From Comamonas sp. 26 (GTDB taxonomy: Bacteria > Pseudomonadota > Gammaproteobacteria > Burkholderiales > Burkholderiaceae_C), in assembly GCF_002754475.1 (NCBI RefSeq), contig NZ_PEFL01000001.1, forward strand, positions 1,426,001-1,490,000: a stretch of DNA of 64,000 bases, given 5' to 3'. The position numbers were made by a program, and so were the translations under genes. Each line of letters starts with the position of its first letter. The stretch's first letter is position 1. Below are positions 17,419-25,940 of the stretch, piece after piece. The notes beneath the pieces were generated by a model, which saw only the letters and a list, made by a program, of their open reading frames with translations, ran no database searches and had not been told where the DNA came from.

Positions 17419-18597
17419 ATGCAGTGGACCCATGAGCATCTGGAAGTGCGCAAGACCCTGAAGCGCTATATCGACGAGCAGATTAATCCTCATGTCGATG
17501 AGTGGGAGGAGGCGGAAATCTTTCCCGCCCACAAGGTGTTCAAGGGGCTGGGTGATCTGGGGCTGCTGGGGCTGACCAAGCCCGAGGCGTATGGCGGCGC
17601 GGGTCTGGACTATTCGTACAACCTGCTGATGGCGGAGACGCTGGGCAGTATTCGCTGTGGCGGCGTGCCCATGGCCATTGGGGTGCAGACCGATATGTGC
17701 ACGCCCGCGCTGGCGCGCTTTGGCAGCGATGCACTGCGTGAGCAGTTTCTGGCACCGGCCATTGCCGGCGATATGGTGGGCTGTATTGGTGTGAGCGAGC
17801 CGGGTGCGGGCAGTGATGTATCGGGAATCAAAAGCCATGCGCGCAAAGATGGTGACGACTACGTCATCACTGGCCAGAAAATGTGGATCACCAACAGCAT
17901 TCAGGCGGACTGGATGTGCATGCTGGTCAACACCAGCGATGGGCCGGTGCACAAGAACAAGAGCCTCATCATGGTGCCCATGCGTGACGGGCCGAATGGC
18001 AAGCTGACCAAGGGCATCGAGGTGGCCAAGAAGCTGCGCAAGATCGGCATGAACAGTTCTGACACGGGCCTGATTTATTTTGATGAAGTGCGCGTGCCGC
18101 AGAGCTATCTGATTGGGCAGGAAGGGCAAGGCTTTATCTACCAGATGCAGCAGTTCCAGGAGGAGCGGCTGTGGTGCGCGGCCAGCGGACTGGTGGCCAT
18201 GGATGAGTGCATTCAAGAGACCATCGAATGGGCGCAGCAGCGGCGCATGTTTGGCAGCACGCTGATCGATCAGCAGTGGGTGCAGTTCAAACTGGCCGAG
18301 TTGCAGACCGAGGTGGAAGCGCTGCGAGCACTGACCTACCGGGCCGCTGATCTGTACATGGGCGGGCAGGATGCGCTGCAACTGGCCAGCATGGCCAAGC
18401 TCAAGACGGGGCGGCTGACGCGTGAGGTGGCGGACACCTGTCTGCAGTTCTGGGGCGGCATGGGCTTTACCTGGGAGAACCGCGTCTCGCGCCTGTATCG
18501 CGATGGGCGTCTGGGCTCCATCGGCGGCGGTGCTGATGAGGTGATGCTGGGCATCATCGGTAAGACCATGGGAATGATCAAGCGCCCTGCGCAGTGA
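17419..18597 (+). CDS. Acyl-CoA dehydrogenase, citronellyl-CoA dehydrogenase (AtuD)-like
   Basis: A 392-residue acyl-CoA dehydrogenase with GCIGVSEPGAGSDVSGIK, MWITNSIQADWMCMLV and IGGGADEVMLGIIGK, whose Glu is in the catalytic-base region. The tail TRLTREVADTC-type helix and GGMGFTWENRVSRLYRD match AtuD remembered from Pseudomonas, which dehydrogenates citronellyl-CoA at the carbon bearing a methyl branch. The ATG at 17419 has CGGAGAC upstream. The longer frame into the carboxylase gene is rejected. It sits third in the operon, as atuD does. Isovaleryl-CoA dehydrogenase (LiuA) is the main alternative. Confidence 0.86.
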   Translation: MQWTHEHLEVRKTLKRYIDEQINPHVDEWEEAEIFPAHKVFKGLGDLGLLGLTKPEAYGGAGLDYSYNLLMAETLGSIRCGGVPMAIGVQTDMCTPALARFGSDALREQFLAPAIAGDMVGCIGVSEPGAGSDVSGIKSHARKDGDDYVITGQKMWITNSIQADWMCMLVNTSDGPVHKNKSLIMVPMRDGPNGKLTKGIEVAKKLRKIGMNSSDTGLIYFDEVRVPQSYLIGQEGQGFIYQMQQFQEERLWCAASGLVAMDECIQETIEWAQQRRMFGSTLIDQQWVQFKLAELQTEVEALRALTYRAADLYMGGQDALQLASMAKLKTGRLTREVADTCLQFWGGMGFTWENRVSRLYRDGRLGSIGGGADEVMLGIIGKTMGMIKRPAQ

Positions 18598-18608
18598 GGG
18601 AGCCGGGC

Positions 18609-19451
18609 ATGACTCAAGTGCTTGAAGTAGAACGCCAGCCGCTGGGCAATGGCTTTGTGGAGTGGTGGCGACTGAACTCACCGCAGACCCGTAATGCGCT
18701 GACGGATGAGGTGGTGCAGACCTTGCTGCAAAACTGCCGACGCGCGGCTCAAGATGCACAGTTGCGCGTGGTAGTGCTGAGCGGCAATGGCGGACATTTT
18801 TGTGCCGGGGGCAGTCTGGGTGGTTTTGCCAGCAGCATTGGTAAACCGCTGGAAGACGCGGATGCATTTGACCCACTGGTCAACGTTAATCGCGAATATG
18901 GCTGTTTGCTGCAGCAATTGGCGGGCTTGCCGCAGCTGCTGATCGCTGCTGTACAGGGCGCTGCCATGGGCGGCGGTGTGGGGCTGGTCTGCGCGGCGGA
19001 TGTGGTGGTGGCAGACGAGGCAGCCGTGTTCGGCACGCCAGAGGTCACGCTGGGCATCATTCCCGCTCAGATTGCTCCTTTTGTGCTGCGCAGATTGGGT
19101 GAGGCACGCGCGCGGCAGTGGCTGCTGTGCGGTCAGCGCTGGTCTGCAGCTAAGGCACATGAGGCAGGGTTGGTGCAAATCCTGGTCAATGCCAGCGATG
19201 AGGCAGATTGGCAAGGCCAGTTGCAGCGCCAGATTGATCTCTGTGCGCAGGCCGCGCCGGCTGCCGTGGCAGCCACCAAAAAACTGCTGGCAGCCATTCC
19301 CGCGCAGAGTCTGGATGCATCGCTGAATCAAGGGGCGCAGGCCTTTGCCAGTGCGCTGCGGGGAGCAGAAGCGGGCGCAGGGCTTAAGGCTTTTTCTCAC
19401 AAGCAGCCTGCGCCCTGGGCCGTTTCACCGAATCAGGAGAGCATTCCATGA
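18609..19451 (+). CDS. Enoyl-CoA hydratase, AtuE-like
   Basis: A 280-residue crotonase with GGHFCAGGSLGGFASS and AVQGAAMGGGVGLVCAADVVVADE forming the oxyanion hole, followed by FGTPEVTLGIIPAQIAPFV. The tail AFASALRGAEAGAGLKAF resembles AtuE, the isohexenylglutaconyl-CoA hydratase that acts after the carboxylase, and its relative LiuC. A GAGGGAG ribosome site precedes ATG 18609. The stop overlaps the biotin carboxylase start (ATGA at 19448). The Glu pair expected in simple hydratases is partly present (the Glu of TPEVTLG). The predicted substrate is a carboxylated, branched enoyl-CoA. Confidence 0.84.
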   Translation: MTQVLEVERQPLGNGFVEWWRLNSPQTRNALTDEVVQTLLQNCRRAAQDAQLRVVVLSGNGGHFCAGGSLGGFASSIGKPLEDADAFDPLVNVNREYGCLLQQLAGLPQLLIAAVQGAAMGGGVGLVCAADVVVADEAAVFGTPEVTLGIIPAQIAPFVLRRLGEARARQWLLCGQRWSAAKAHEAGLVQILVNASDEADWQGQLQRQIDLCAQAAPAAVAATKKLLAAIPAQSLDASLNQGAQAFASALRGAEAGAGLKAFSHKQPAPWAVSPNQESIP

Positions 19452-21424
19452 AGCGCATTCTGATTGCCAATCGCGGCGAGATTGCGCTGCGTGTCATGGC
19501 CACGGCCCATCGCATGGGCATAGAAACGGTCGCGGTTTATTCCGATGCGGATGCCGGCAGCGCCCATGTGCAGCAGGCCACGCAGGCTTATGCGCTGGGC
19601 GGTCTGACATCAGCGCAAAGCTATCTGGATATTCAAAAGCTGCTGGCCGCAGCACAGGCCACAGGGGCCGATGCCCTGCACCCCGGTTATGGTTTTTTGA
19701 GTGAGGACGCAGGCTTTGCGCAGGCCGTACAAGACGCGGGCCTGATCTGGATTGGCCCGCCCCCCGGGGCGATTCGCCAGCTGGGCAGCAAGGCTGCGGC
19801 CAAGCAACTGGCCAAGTCGCATGGCGTGCCCTGCTTGCCCGGCTATGAGGGGGATGACCAGTCTGATGCCCGATTTGCCGCAGAGTCCGAGAGGGTTGGC
19901 TACCCCGTCATGGTCAAGGCCGTGGCCGGTGGTGGCGGGCGCGGTATGCGACTGGTTGAAAAGGCCGATCAGCTGGTGACCGCTCTGGCCAGTGCCAGAT
20001 CAGAAGCGCTGGCGGGCTTTGGTAATGGTGCCTTGCTGGTTGAGCGGGCGGTGATGAACCCGCGTCATGTTGAGCTGCAGGTGTTTGCTGATGCGCATGG
20101 CCATGTGATTCATCTGGGTGAGCGGGACTGCTCGGTGCAGCGCCGTCATCAAAAAATCATTGAAGAAGCACCCAGCCCCGCAGTCAACGCAGAACTGCGT
20201 GCGCGCATGGGCCAATGCGCCACGGCGCTGGCTGCTGCTGCCGGTTATGTGGGGGCCGGTACGGTGGAGTTTCTGGTCGAAGGCCAGCAGTTCTATCTGA
20301 TGGAGATGAACACCCGCCTGCAGGTCGAGCACCCTGTAACTGAGGCGCTGACCGGGCTTGACCTGGTGGAGTGGCAGATCCGTGTAGCGCGCGGCGAGGC
20401 TTTGCCGCTGACGCAAGAGCAGGTCCGGTTGAGCGGTCATGCCATTGAAGTGAGGCTGTGCGCGGAGGACGAAAGCTTTCAGCCCCATACCGGCGTTGTG
20501 CGCTATTTCTCTGCGCCGCAAGCAAGCTCCTTCACCCGCTCGCCGCTGCGTTTTGACCACGCCGTGCGCAATGGCAGCGAGGTCACGCCTTACTACGACG
20601 CCATGCTGGGCAAATTGATTGTTCATGCCGAAACGCGTGAGCAGGCCATCAACCAGCTGATTCATGCGCTGGGTCAGCTTAAGGTTCTGGGCCTGCCCAC
20701 CAATCGAGCCTTTTTAATGGAATGTCTGAACGACTCGGTGTTCAGGCAAGGGCAGGCGCTGATCTCCTATCTGGCCGGTGATGCGCCGCGTTTGCAGCAG
20801 CAGCTGCGCCAGCGTGAAGCGCAGGCGCACCAGCAATGGAGCGCGCTATGCGCGGTGGGCCAGATGCCCGGGCCGCTGGCCTGCAGCTACCCGCAGCTGC
20901 GCAAACTGCGTCATCGTGGCGAGACGCAAGAGCTACAACTGCAGCCCAAAAATGCGCAAAGCTGGTCGCTGCAAGCGAAAGATGAAGAACCCGTTTTGCT
21001 ACAGATTGATGAGCTGCAAGCGCATGGCTGGCAAGCACGGCGGGGTGGTTTGACTCAAACCGTGAACGCGGTGGCGATGGATGCAGAAGACGGCAGCTCC
21101 CACTGGCATTTGCAGGCCGGTGTGGTGGACTGGTGGGCGCAGGATGTGAGCTACCAGCCGCCCGAGAACGCTGGCGGAGCTGCTCTGGCCGCAGAGCTGA
21201 GAGCCCCGTTTAACGGACGCGTGGTGCTGCTGAATGCTGAGGTGGGGCAGGCGCTGGCGGATGGTGCGGTAGCCATCGTCATTGAATCCATGAAGCTGGA
21301 GCACAGCCTGAGCGTAAAGGCCGCTTGCGTGGTTGAAGCCGTACTGGTCAGCAGTGGCCAGCAGGTATCGCCGGGGCAGGTTCTGCTGCGACTGGCTCCC
21401 ATGCCGGAGGTCAAGCATGACTAA
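19448..21424 (+). CDS. Acyl-CoA carboxylase alpha subunit: biotin carboxylase and biotin carrier (AtuF-like)
   Basis: The 658-residue subunit carboxylates biotin with ATP and bicarbonate and carries it to the beta subunit. Residues 1-450 are biotin carboxylase: MKRILIANRGEIALRVMAT, HPGYGFLSEDAGFA, the ATP-grasp loop AGGGGRGMRLV, ERDCSVQRRHQKIIEEAPSP (in two halves), and MNTRLQVEHPVTE. The BT linker follows, then the carrier domain with ESMKLEH, biotinylated lysine K616. ESMKLE replaces the common EAMKME. AGGAGA precedes the ATG. Length equals that of methylcrotonyl- and geranyl-CoA carboxylase alpha subunits. Its spacing from the beta subunit by two genes copies atuC-D-E-F and liuB-C-D. Confidence 0.9.
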   Translation: MKRILIANRGEIALRVMATAHRMGIETVAVYSDADAGSAHVQQATQAYALGGLTSAQSYLDIQKLLAAAQATGADALHPGYGFLSEDAGFAQAVQDAGLIWIGPPPGAIRQLGSKAAAKQLAKSHGVPCLPGYEGDDQSDARFAAESERVGYPVMVKAVAGGGGRGMRLVEKADQLVTALASARSEALAGFGNGALLVERAVMNPRHVELQVFADAHGHVIHLGERDCSVQRRHQKIIEEAPSPAVNAELRARMGQCATALAAAAGYVGAGTVEFLVEGQQFYLMEMNTRLQVEHPVTEALTGLDLVEWQIRVARGEALPLTQEQVRLSGHAIEVRLCAEDESFQPHTGVVRYFSAPQASSFTRSPLRFDHAVRNGSEVTPYYDAMLGKLIVHAETREQAINQLIHALGQLKVLGLPTNRAFLMECLNDSVFRQGQALISYLAGDAPRLQQQLRQREAQAHQQWSALCAVGQMPGPLACSYPQLRKLRHRGETQELQLQPKNAQSWSLQAKDEEPVLLQIDELQAHGWQARRGGLTQTVNAVAMDAEDGSSHWHLQAGVVDWWAQDVSYQPPENAGGAALAAELRAPFNGRVVLLNAEVGQALADGAVAIVIESMKLEHSLSVKAACVVEAVLVSSGQQVSPGQVLLRLAPMPEVKHD

Positions 21425-22577
21425 TGCGTTTGATGCCTCTGATATGTCTGAACGGGGCATGCTCTACGACATGGTGCGCCGCTTTGCGACTGAGCAAATT
21501 GCGCCCCATGTCACGGCGTGGGATGAAGCGGGCGAGTTTCCGCGCCAGCTGTACCGGCAAGCGGCCGAGCTAGGCCTGCTGGGTATTGGCTACCCGCAGG
21601 AGCTGGGCGGTACGCCTGCCACGCATAGCCTGCGTGCTGCACTTTGGATAGCGCTATGCCGTTATGGCGGCAGCGGTGGGGTGCTGGCCAGTTTGCTGTC
21701 TCACAACATCGGCCTGCCACCTGTGGTGCTGCTGGGCAGCCAAGCCTTGAAGCAGCAGGTGGTGCCTGATGTCCTGGCAGGTCGCAAGATTGCGGCGCTG
21801 GCCATTACCGAGCCCGGTGGCGGATCGGATGTGGCGGCACTGCGCACCAGGGCGCGTCGCGATGGCGATGACTTTGTGATTGATGGCGAGAAGACCTTCA
21901 TCACCTCTGGTGTGCGGGCAGACTGGCTGACGGTGGCGGTGCGCACGGGCGAGGAAAAAGGCGCCTCTGGCATTTCACTGCTGCTGGTGCCAGGCGACAG
22001 CGCGGGCCTGTCGCGCAGCCCGCTGCAAAAGATGGGCTGGCAATGCTCAGACACGGCGCATTTGTTCTTTGACGGGGTTCGCGTGCCTGCCAGTCATTTG
22101 CTGGGCGCAGAAGGCCAGGGCTTTCGCGCCATCATGCAGAACTTCAATGGCGAGCGGCTGGGCATTGCCTGCGGTGCACTGGGCTTTGCGCAGGCTTGCT
22201 ACGACGAAGCACTGGGCTGGGCGCAGCAGCGCAAGACCTTTGGCGTCACGCTGAACCAGCATCAGGTCATACGCCACAAGCTGGTGGATATGCAGCAGCG
22301 CATACGCAGCACCGAGGCCTGGCTCAACACCGTAGCCGTGCGGGCCGATGACGGAGACACCGGCGCTGACTGGGTGGGTGAGGTCTGCGTGCTGAAGAAC
22401 CACGCCACGCAGACCATGCAGTTCTGCGCCGATACCGCAGTGCAGATTCTGGGCGGCATGGGATTTATGCGCGGCACGGTCAGCGAGCGTATTTATCGCG
22501 AGGTCAAGGTGCTGACCATAGGCGGTGGCACTGAGGAAATCATGAAGGAACTGGCAGCAAGTCAGTGGCGAATTTAA
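21417..22577 (+). CDS. Acyl-CoA dehydrogenase (second in the operon)
   Basis: A 386-residue acyl-CoA dehydrogenase with ALAITEPGGGSDVAALR, TFITSGVRADWLTVAV, GERLGIACGALGFAQ and LTIGGGTEEIMKEL containing the catalytic-region Glu. It is distinct in sequence from the AtuD-like enzyme, so it probably handles a shorter or differently branched acyl-CoA. Its ATG (21417) overlaps the carboxylase stop by 8 nt. No counterpart stands at this position in the Pseudomonas atu cluster as remembered. After its stop lies a copy of the dispersed repeat before the next gene. Confidence 0.87.
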   Translation: MTNAFDASDMSERGMLYDMVRRFATEQIAPHVTAWDEAGEFPRQLYRQAAELGLLGIGYPQELGGTPATHSLRAALWIALCRYGGSGGVLASLLSHNIGLPPVVLLGSQALKQQVVPDVLAGRKIAALAITEPGGGSDVAALRTRARRDGDDFVIDGEKTFITSGVRADWLTVAVRTGEEKGASGISLLLVPGDSAGLSRSPLQKMGWQCSDTAHLFFDGVRVPASHLLGAEGQGFRAIMQNFNGERLGIACGALGFAQACYDEALGWAQQRKTFGVTLNQHQVIRHKLVDMQQRIRSTEAWLNTVAVRADDGDTGADWVGEVCVLKNHATQTMQFCADTAVQILGGMGFMRGTVSERIYREVKVLTIGGGTEEIMKELAASQWRI

Positions 22578-22580
22578 AGA

Positions 22581-22627
22581 GAATTTAGCCTGAAGCGCTT
22601 ATCTATCAAGCGCTATCAGCTTCTATT
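22581..22627 (-). repeat. Dispersed Comamonadaceae-type repeat, operon-internal copy
   Basis: Read on the minus strand it gives AAATAGAAGCTGATAGCGCT followed by TGATAGATAAGCGCTT and AGGC, the same pattern as the copy at 38531-38578. The AGCGCTT-AAGCGCT pair can form a small hairpin. It fills the 62-nt gap between the acyl-CoA dehydrogenase and BKACE genes. Confidence 0.7.
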
Positions 22628-22639
22628 TAAGGAGCAACA

Positions 22640-23506
22640 ATGTCCGATAAAGCCATCATCACCTGTTCCATCACGGGTGTTCTTACCGATCCTGAGCAGC
22701 ACCATGTGCCTGTGACGCCAGAGCAACTGGCGCAAGAAGCACGCCGGGCTTACGACGCCGGTGCATCGGTGGTGCATGTGCACTTTCGCAAGCAGGAAGA
22801 AGGCAAGGGCCACCTGCCAAGCTGGGACCCCGTAGTCGCCAAGGCCTGCGTTGATGCCATGCGCGATGCTTGCCCGGACATCATCATCAACCAGACCACG
22901 GGCGTGGTCGGGCCTGATTATCAAGGTCCGCTGGACTGTCTGCGTGCCACGCGCCCCGAGATGGCGGCTTGCAATGCGGGCTCGCTCAATTACCTGAAAA
23001 CGCGCAGCAACGGCAGCTGGGCCTGGCCGCCCATGCTGTTCGACAACCAGCCCGCCAAGGTGCAGGATTTTCTGGATGTGATGGCTGAAACGAATACGCT
23101 GCCCGAGTTTGAATGCTTTGACGTGGGCATTGTTCGCTGTGTCGGCATGTATGTGGAAACTGGCATGTACAAAGGCTTGCCCGAGTACAACTTTGTGATG
23201 GGCGTGGAATCCGGCATGCCTGCCGACCCAGATTTGCTGCCCATTTTGCTCAAGCTCAAGATCAAGGATGCGCCCTGGCAGACCACCTTGATTGGCCGCA
23301 GTGAAATCTGGCCTGCGCATTTGCGTACTGCGGAGCTAGGAGGCCATCTGCGCAGTGGTCTGGAAGACACTTTCTATCTGCCAGACGGTCGCAAGGTCAC
23401 CTCGAATGCGCCGCTGATTGAGCAACTGGCGCGCTATGCCAGAGATGTGGGGCGCGAAGTGGCCACGCCGAAGGAAGCGCGAATAATGCTGCATCTGGCG
23501 GCCTGA
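22640..23506 (+). CDS. Beta-keto acid cleavage enzyme (BKACE, DUF849)
   Basis: A 288-residue TIM-barrel protein of the BKACE family, which condenses a 3-keto acid with acetyl-CoA to give acetoacetate and a new CoA ester. The start MSDKAIITCSITGVLTDPEQ, the zinc-ligand VHVHFR (two His), NQTTGVVG, and RSEIWPAHLRTAELGGHLR with VEDTF-like LEDTFYLPDG are typical. AAGGAG precedes the ATG. In this operon it could clear a 3-oxo acid produced after the branch is removed, bypassing a separate thiolase and CoA activation. Known members use keto acids derived from lysine and carnitine. The substrate here cannot be read from sequence. Confidence 0.88.
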   Translation: MSDKAIITCSITGVLTDPEQHHVPVTPEQLAQEARRAYDAGASVVHVHFRKQEEGKGHLPSWDPVVAKACVDAMRDACPDIIINQTTGVVGPDYQGPLDCLRATRPEMAACNAGSLNYLKTRSNGSWAWPPMLFDNQPAKVQDFLDVMAETNTLPEFECFDVGIVRCVGMYVETGMYKGLPEYNFVMGVESGMPADPDLLPILLKLKIKDAPWQTTLIGRSEIWPAHLRTAELGGHLRSGLEDTFYLPDGRKVTSNAPLIEQLARYARDVGREVATPKEARIMLHLAA

Positions 23507-23522
23507 GTTTGAAGAGCTGCAT

Positions 23523-25067
23523 ATGAACGCTCTACCGATTCAGCAGACTACTCCTGAAACCGTTGCACAGGCTTTGGCCCAGACGGCAGCCGCATATCCC
23601 GATAAAACGGCTTATATCGATCAAGACCGAAGCTACAACTGGCAGCAGGTCGATGCCATGGCTGAGGCGTGGGCGCATTCTTTGTTTGCCCAAGGTCTGC
23701 GACGCGGTGACCGCATTGGCATCATCTTGCCCAATGGTTTGCCGTGGATTTTGACGTATCTGGCTGCCGCAAAAATGGGCGCGATCGTGGTCGGGCTCAG
23801 TGTTCGCTATCGCAGCACCGAGCTGGATTTCATGCTGCAAGACAGCGCCATCAAGGCCGTGCTTGCGCCGCACGAGATGGCGGGCTTTGACTATGTGGTT
23901 TATCTGGATCAAGCCAGACAGCGTTTTGAGTCATTACAGCATTTGCTGTGGGTGGATGCCGGGTTTGAGCAGCAGTTGCAGGCAGCTCACGAGCCCTCAG
24001 GTTATGGGGAGGGTGCGCAGCCCGATGACCTGCTGATGATTATTTACACCTCGGGCACAACAGGCAGGCCCAAGGCGGCAGGTCTCACACATCGCTCTCA
24101 GCTGGGCTCTGCGCTGGCGCAGTGCAGCCATGTGCGCGCCAGTGGGGATGATTTGGTGCAACTGGCCATGCCGCTCAATCATGTGGGCGGCATTACCTGC
24201 GGTGTGTTGACCATGCTGCTGGCGGGCGGAACCTGTGAGCTGGTTCCCATGTTCAGCCCAGAAACGGTGCTGCAGATGGCGCATCGCCACCCCCCGACTT
24301 GGCTGGTCGGTGTGCCCACGATGCTGACTTTGCTGCTCATGCATCCACTGCTGCCAGAGACAGATTTGAGCCGGCTGCGTCTGATTGTGGTGGGTGGCTC
24401 GAATGTGGACCCCGCATTGCTCAGCCGCATTCAGCAGCTGTTTCCGGGCGTAGCCATCATGAATCTTTATGGCCTGTCTGAGACTTCGGGGGCGATGGTG
24501 ATGACGCCTTGGCAGGCCAGTCAGGAGGCGTTGCTCCAGAGTATTGGCAAGCCGCTGGCGGGCGCAGAAATGCGTGTGGCAGGGCTAGATGGCGCAGCAT
24601 TGCCCCCCGGTGAAGTGGGCGAGCTGTGGTTTCGCGGCGCAGCGGTGATTGAGCGCTATGTGGGGCAGCAGCAAGACGCGAATGCTTTTGCCGAAGGCTG
24701 GCTGCATTCAGGGGATTTGGGCTTTGTGGATGAGCAAGGCCTGATCTACCTGAAGGGGCGGCAGAAAGACATGTTCATTCAGGGCGGCTTCAACGTCTAC
24801 CCCAGCGAGGTGGAGGCTGTCATCGCCAGCTACCCAGGCGTGATGATGGTCGCGGGCATTGGCGTGGCAGACCCGGTGCTGGGCGAGGTGGGGCGTTACT
24901 ACGTGGTGGGCAGGCCGGGTGTGGTTTTGAAAGAGGCCGAGTTGCTGGCGCATTGCAGCCAGCACTTGGCAGATTACAAAGTACCGCGCCAGCTGGTGCT
25001 GCGGGCCGAGCTGCCGCTGACTCCGGCGGGCAAGATTCAAAAAGCGCTGTTGCGCGCAGAGGGCTGA
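23523..25067 (+). CDS. Acyl-CoA synthetase (AMP-forming), first of two in the operon
   Basis: A 514-residue adenylate-forming ligase. A3 loop IIYTSGTTGRPKAAGLTH, A5 NLYGLSETSG, hinge HSGDLGFVDEQGLIYLKGRQKDMFIQGGFN (in two parts) and C-terminal PAGKIQKALL with the adenylation lysine. The Gly-to-Ala change in PKAAGLT is minor. It follows BKACE by 16 nt and precedes the DECR-like gene by 6 nt. In Pseudomonas atu, atuH is a CoA ligase near atuG. This gene or the one at 25941 may play that role, making the acyl-CoA that feeds the dehydrogenase and carboxylase. Confidence 0.89.
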   Translation: MNALPIQQTTPETVAQALAQTAAAYPDKTAYIDQDRSYNWQQVDAMAEAWAHSLFAQGLRRGDRIGIILPNGLPWILTYLAAAKMGAIVVGLSVRYRSTELDFMLQDSAIKAVLAPHEMAGFDYVVYLDQARQRFESLQHLLWVDAGFEQQLQAAHEPSGYGEGAQPDDLLMIIYTSGTTGRPKAAGLTHRSQLGSALAQCSHVRASGDDLVQLAMPLNHVGGITCGVLTMLLAGGTCELVPMFSPETVLQMAHRHPPTWLVGVPTMLTLLLMHPLLPETDLSRLRLIVVGGSNVDPALLSRIQQLFPGVAIMNLYGLSETSGAMVMTPWQASQEALLQSIGKPLAGAEMRVAGLDGAALPPGEVGELWFRGAAVIERYVGQQQDANAFAEGWLHSGDLGFVDEQGLIYLKGRQKDMFIQGGFNVYPSEVEAVIASYPGVMMVAGIGVADPVLGEVGRYYVVGRPGVVLKEAELLAHCSQHLADYKVPRQLVLRAELPLTPAGKIQKALLRAEG

Positions 25068-25073
25068 AACATC

Positions 25074-25877
25074 ATGAATGTGCAATTCGATTTCACAGGC
25101 CGCCATGTGATGGTGTTTGGCGGTACCACGGGCATCAATCTGGGGATTGCGCAGGCCTATGCCAAAGCCGGAGCCAAGGTGTCGGTCGTCAGCCGCAAGC
25201 AGGCCAATGTGGATGCGGCGGTTGCCACGCTGGGTGCAGACGCGCTAGGCGTGGTGGCCGATGTGCGCGATGAGCCGGCGGTTGCGGCTGCGCTTGCGCA
25301 GGCCGTGGAGCGTCATGGGCCGCTGGATGTACTGGTGTCTGGCGCGGCAGGGAATTTTCTGGCGCCTGCGGAGCAGATGTCTTCCAACGCCTTCAAGGTG
25401 GTTCTGGAAATTGATTTGCTGGGCAGCTTTCACGTAGCAAGGCAGGCGCTGGTGCATTTGCGCCAGCCGGGTGCGAGTCTGATTTTCATCACCGCACCAC
25501 AGTCCACCGTGCCGATGATGTATCAGGCCCATGTCTGCGCGGCCAAGGCCGGTGTGGACCAGTTGTCGCGAGTTCTGGCTCTGGAGTGGGGTGCCAAAGG
25601 CGTGCGGGTGAATGCGATTTCTCCCGGTCCGATTGAAGGCACGGAAGGCATGCGCCGACTGGCACCGCAGGGCGAAGAAGGGGACGCGATGGTGCGCAGC
25701 ATGGTGCCGCTGGGGCGTATGGGCACAACGGATGACATTGCCCGGCTGGCCATGTTTTTGGGTAGCGATGCGGCCAGCTATATCTCGGGCACTGTGATCG
25801 CCTGCGATGGGGGCGCGCAGGGGCAGCTGTCTCCCATGATCACTGCTGCGGCCGCCGGTATGCGAGAGAAAGCGTAG
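25074..25877 (+). CDS. 2,4-dienoyl-CoA reductase-like SDR
   Basis: A 267-residue SDR. The cofactor site is GGTTGINLGIAQAYAKAG with a basic SRKQAN turn for NADP(H). SGAAGNFLAPAEQMSSNAFK replaces the normal NNAG motif, and ISPGPIEGTEGMRRL closely resembles the human peroxisomal DECR2 segment GPISGTEGLRRLG. The Tyr of the YxxxK motif is missing (HVCAAK), as in DECR enzymes. Such reductases remove a conjugated second double bond from dienoyl-CoA, fitting catabolism of an unsaturated acyl chain. It occupies the atuG (SDR) place next to a CoA ligase. The start follows the ligase stop by 6 nt. Confidence 0.85.
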   Translation: MNVQFDFTGRHVMVFGGTTGINLGIAQAYAKAGAKVSVVSRKQANVDAAVATLGADALGVVADVRDEPAVAAALAQAVERHGPLDVLVSGAAGNFLAPAEQMSSNAFKVVLEIDLLGSFHVARQALVHLRQPGASLIFITAPQSTVPMMYQAHVCAAKAGVDQLSRVLALEWGAKGVRVNAISPGPIEGTEGMRRLAPQGEEGDAMVRSMVPLGRMGTTDDIARLAMFLGSDAASYISGTVIACDGGAQGQLSPMITAAAAGMREKA

Positions 25878-25940
25878 AGATACAACAATAAAAAGCGTGA
25901 GCACTGGGGTTTGGAGTCACACACAATCAAGGGGACAACC

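Noticed and set aside
17224..18876. 550-codon open frame on the minus strand
   Set aside because: It is the antisense of the AtuD-like dehydrogenase, rich in His and Gln, with no recognisable domain. High GC opens long antisense frames.
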